Shown piece by piece: positions 63,861 through 64,000 of a DNA stretch of 64,000 nt. Location of the stretch: positions 11,384-75,383 of the forward strand of contig JBBQLP010000007.1 in NCBI GenBank assembly GCA_038327995.1. The letters run 5' to 3'. This stretch comes from CAIOYC01 sp038327995. GTDB lineage: Bacteria; Pseudomonadota; Alphaproteobacteria; Caulobacterales; Caulobacteraceae. Under the pieces are notes generated by a model, which saw only the letters and a list, made by a program, of their open reading frames with translations, made no database searches and was not told the origin of the DNA. The position numbers and the translations under genes are program-made. Position 1 is the stretch's first letter, and each line of letters starts with the position of its first letter.

Positions 63861-64000
63861 CTAGTGGATCGAATCTAACGCTTGGTGCCCGCGCCTGACG
63901 GCGGCGATGATTTTGTCTGGATCGGCGGTCCATGTGAAGGGTCTGGGATTGTCGTTGGTCTCGGCGAGGAAGCGGTTGATGGCGGCCTGAAGGTCGACCA
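63861..64000 (-). mobile_element. IS630-family transposase, 3' end only (cut by the window edge)
   Basis: Reading leftward from the window edge, the frame spells the C-terminus of an IS630-type transposase: LQAAINRFLAETNDNPRPFTW, then TADPDKIIAAVRRGHQAL and a stop at 63861-63863. The pattern of a helical segment followed by PFxWTxxPDxIIxxVxR is typical of the family. Only the last 45 or so residues lie inside the window, so it is not known whether the element is intact. The 63712-63860 stretch after the acyl-CoA ligase holds no gene I can support; the terminal inverted repeat should lie there but I cannot define it. Confidence 0.8.

Overview
The window is high-GC DNA from an alphaproteobacterium, and the gene families are closest in feel to Caulobacterales and relatives. 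The pnp protein, the ECF sigma/RskA pair, RcnB-like and TonB receptor proteins, and the hopanoid gene order all fit that group. The genus cannot be fixed from sequence alone. Coding density is very high, and many neighbours share ATGA or TGATG start/stop overlaps. I see no rRNA, tRNA or CRISPR.

Layout. (1) 1-4.2 kb: pnp, a small unknown gene, and an ECF sigma factor with its anti-sigma factor. (2) 4.4-14.5 kb: catabolic genes. Two sugar-acid modules (aldonate dehydratase with an SMP-30 lactonase; KDPG aldolase with a KDG kinase-like protein) flank a gamma-glutamyltranspeptidase, a DmpA-type aminopeptidase, a POT peptide transporter, a DUF1330 protein and a haloalkane dehalogenase. (3) 14.7-20.7 kb: a Tat-exported metallophosphoesterase overlapping a dihaem cytochrome c, an RcnB-like protein, an alanine-rich lipoprotein, and a DUF1800/DUF1501 pair. 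A decayed AraC-type regulator follows. (4) 21.4-42.3 kb: a very complete hopanoid supercluster. It holds hpnN, hpnM, a farnesyl-diphosphate-synthase-like gene, ispG, ispH, hpnH, hpnG, shc, hpnE, hpnD, hpnC, hpnB, hpnA, an mlaA homologue, hpnI, hpnJ, hpnK and hpnL. It runs from late isoprenoid precursor supply through squalene and hopene to side-chain elaboration (probably bacteriohopanetetrol cyclitol ether) and export to the outer membrane. (5) 42.3-44.4 kb: selD-selU for selenouridine in tRNA, in line with the hpnIJKL operon. (6) 44.5-53 kb: a large secreted YncE-like/phosphoesterase protein, a TonB-dependent receptor and an OmpR-type two-component system. (7) 53.1-63.7 kb: a compact island of a discrete ACP, a ketosynthase, a HAD phosphatase, a class III aminotransferase, a diverged arginase-family enzyme, two ArnE/F-like small membrane proteins, an alpha/beta hydrolase, a FemAB/GNAT-like acyltransferase, a fatty acid desaturase and an acyl-CoA ligase. 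(8) 63.9-64 kb: the 3' end of an IS630-family transposase, cut by the window edge.

Region 7 is the best candidate for an undescribed system. Its gene content suggests biosynthesis and membrane translocation of an amino-modified, desaturated acyl lipid. The catalytic residues of each enzyme look intact, but I cannot match the set to a characterised pathway. Region 4 is well known as a pathway but unusually complete, and it adds MEP-pathway genes and an mlaA homologue that point to a dedicated hopanoid trafficking route.
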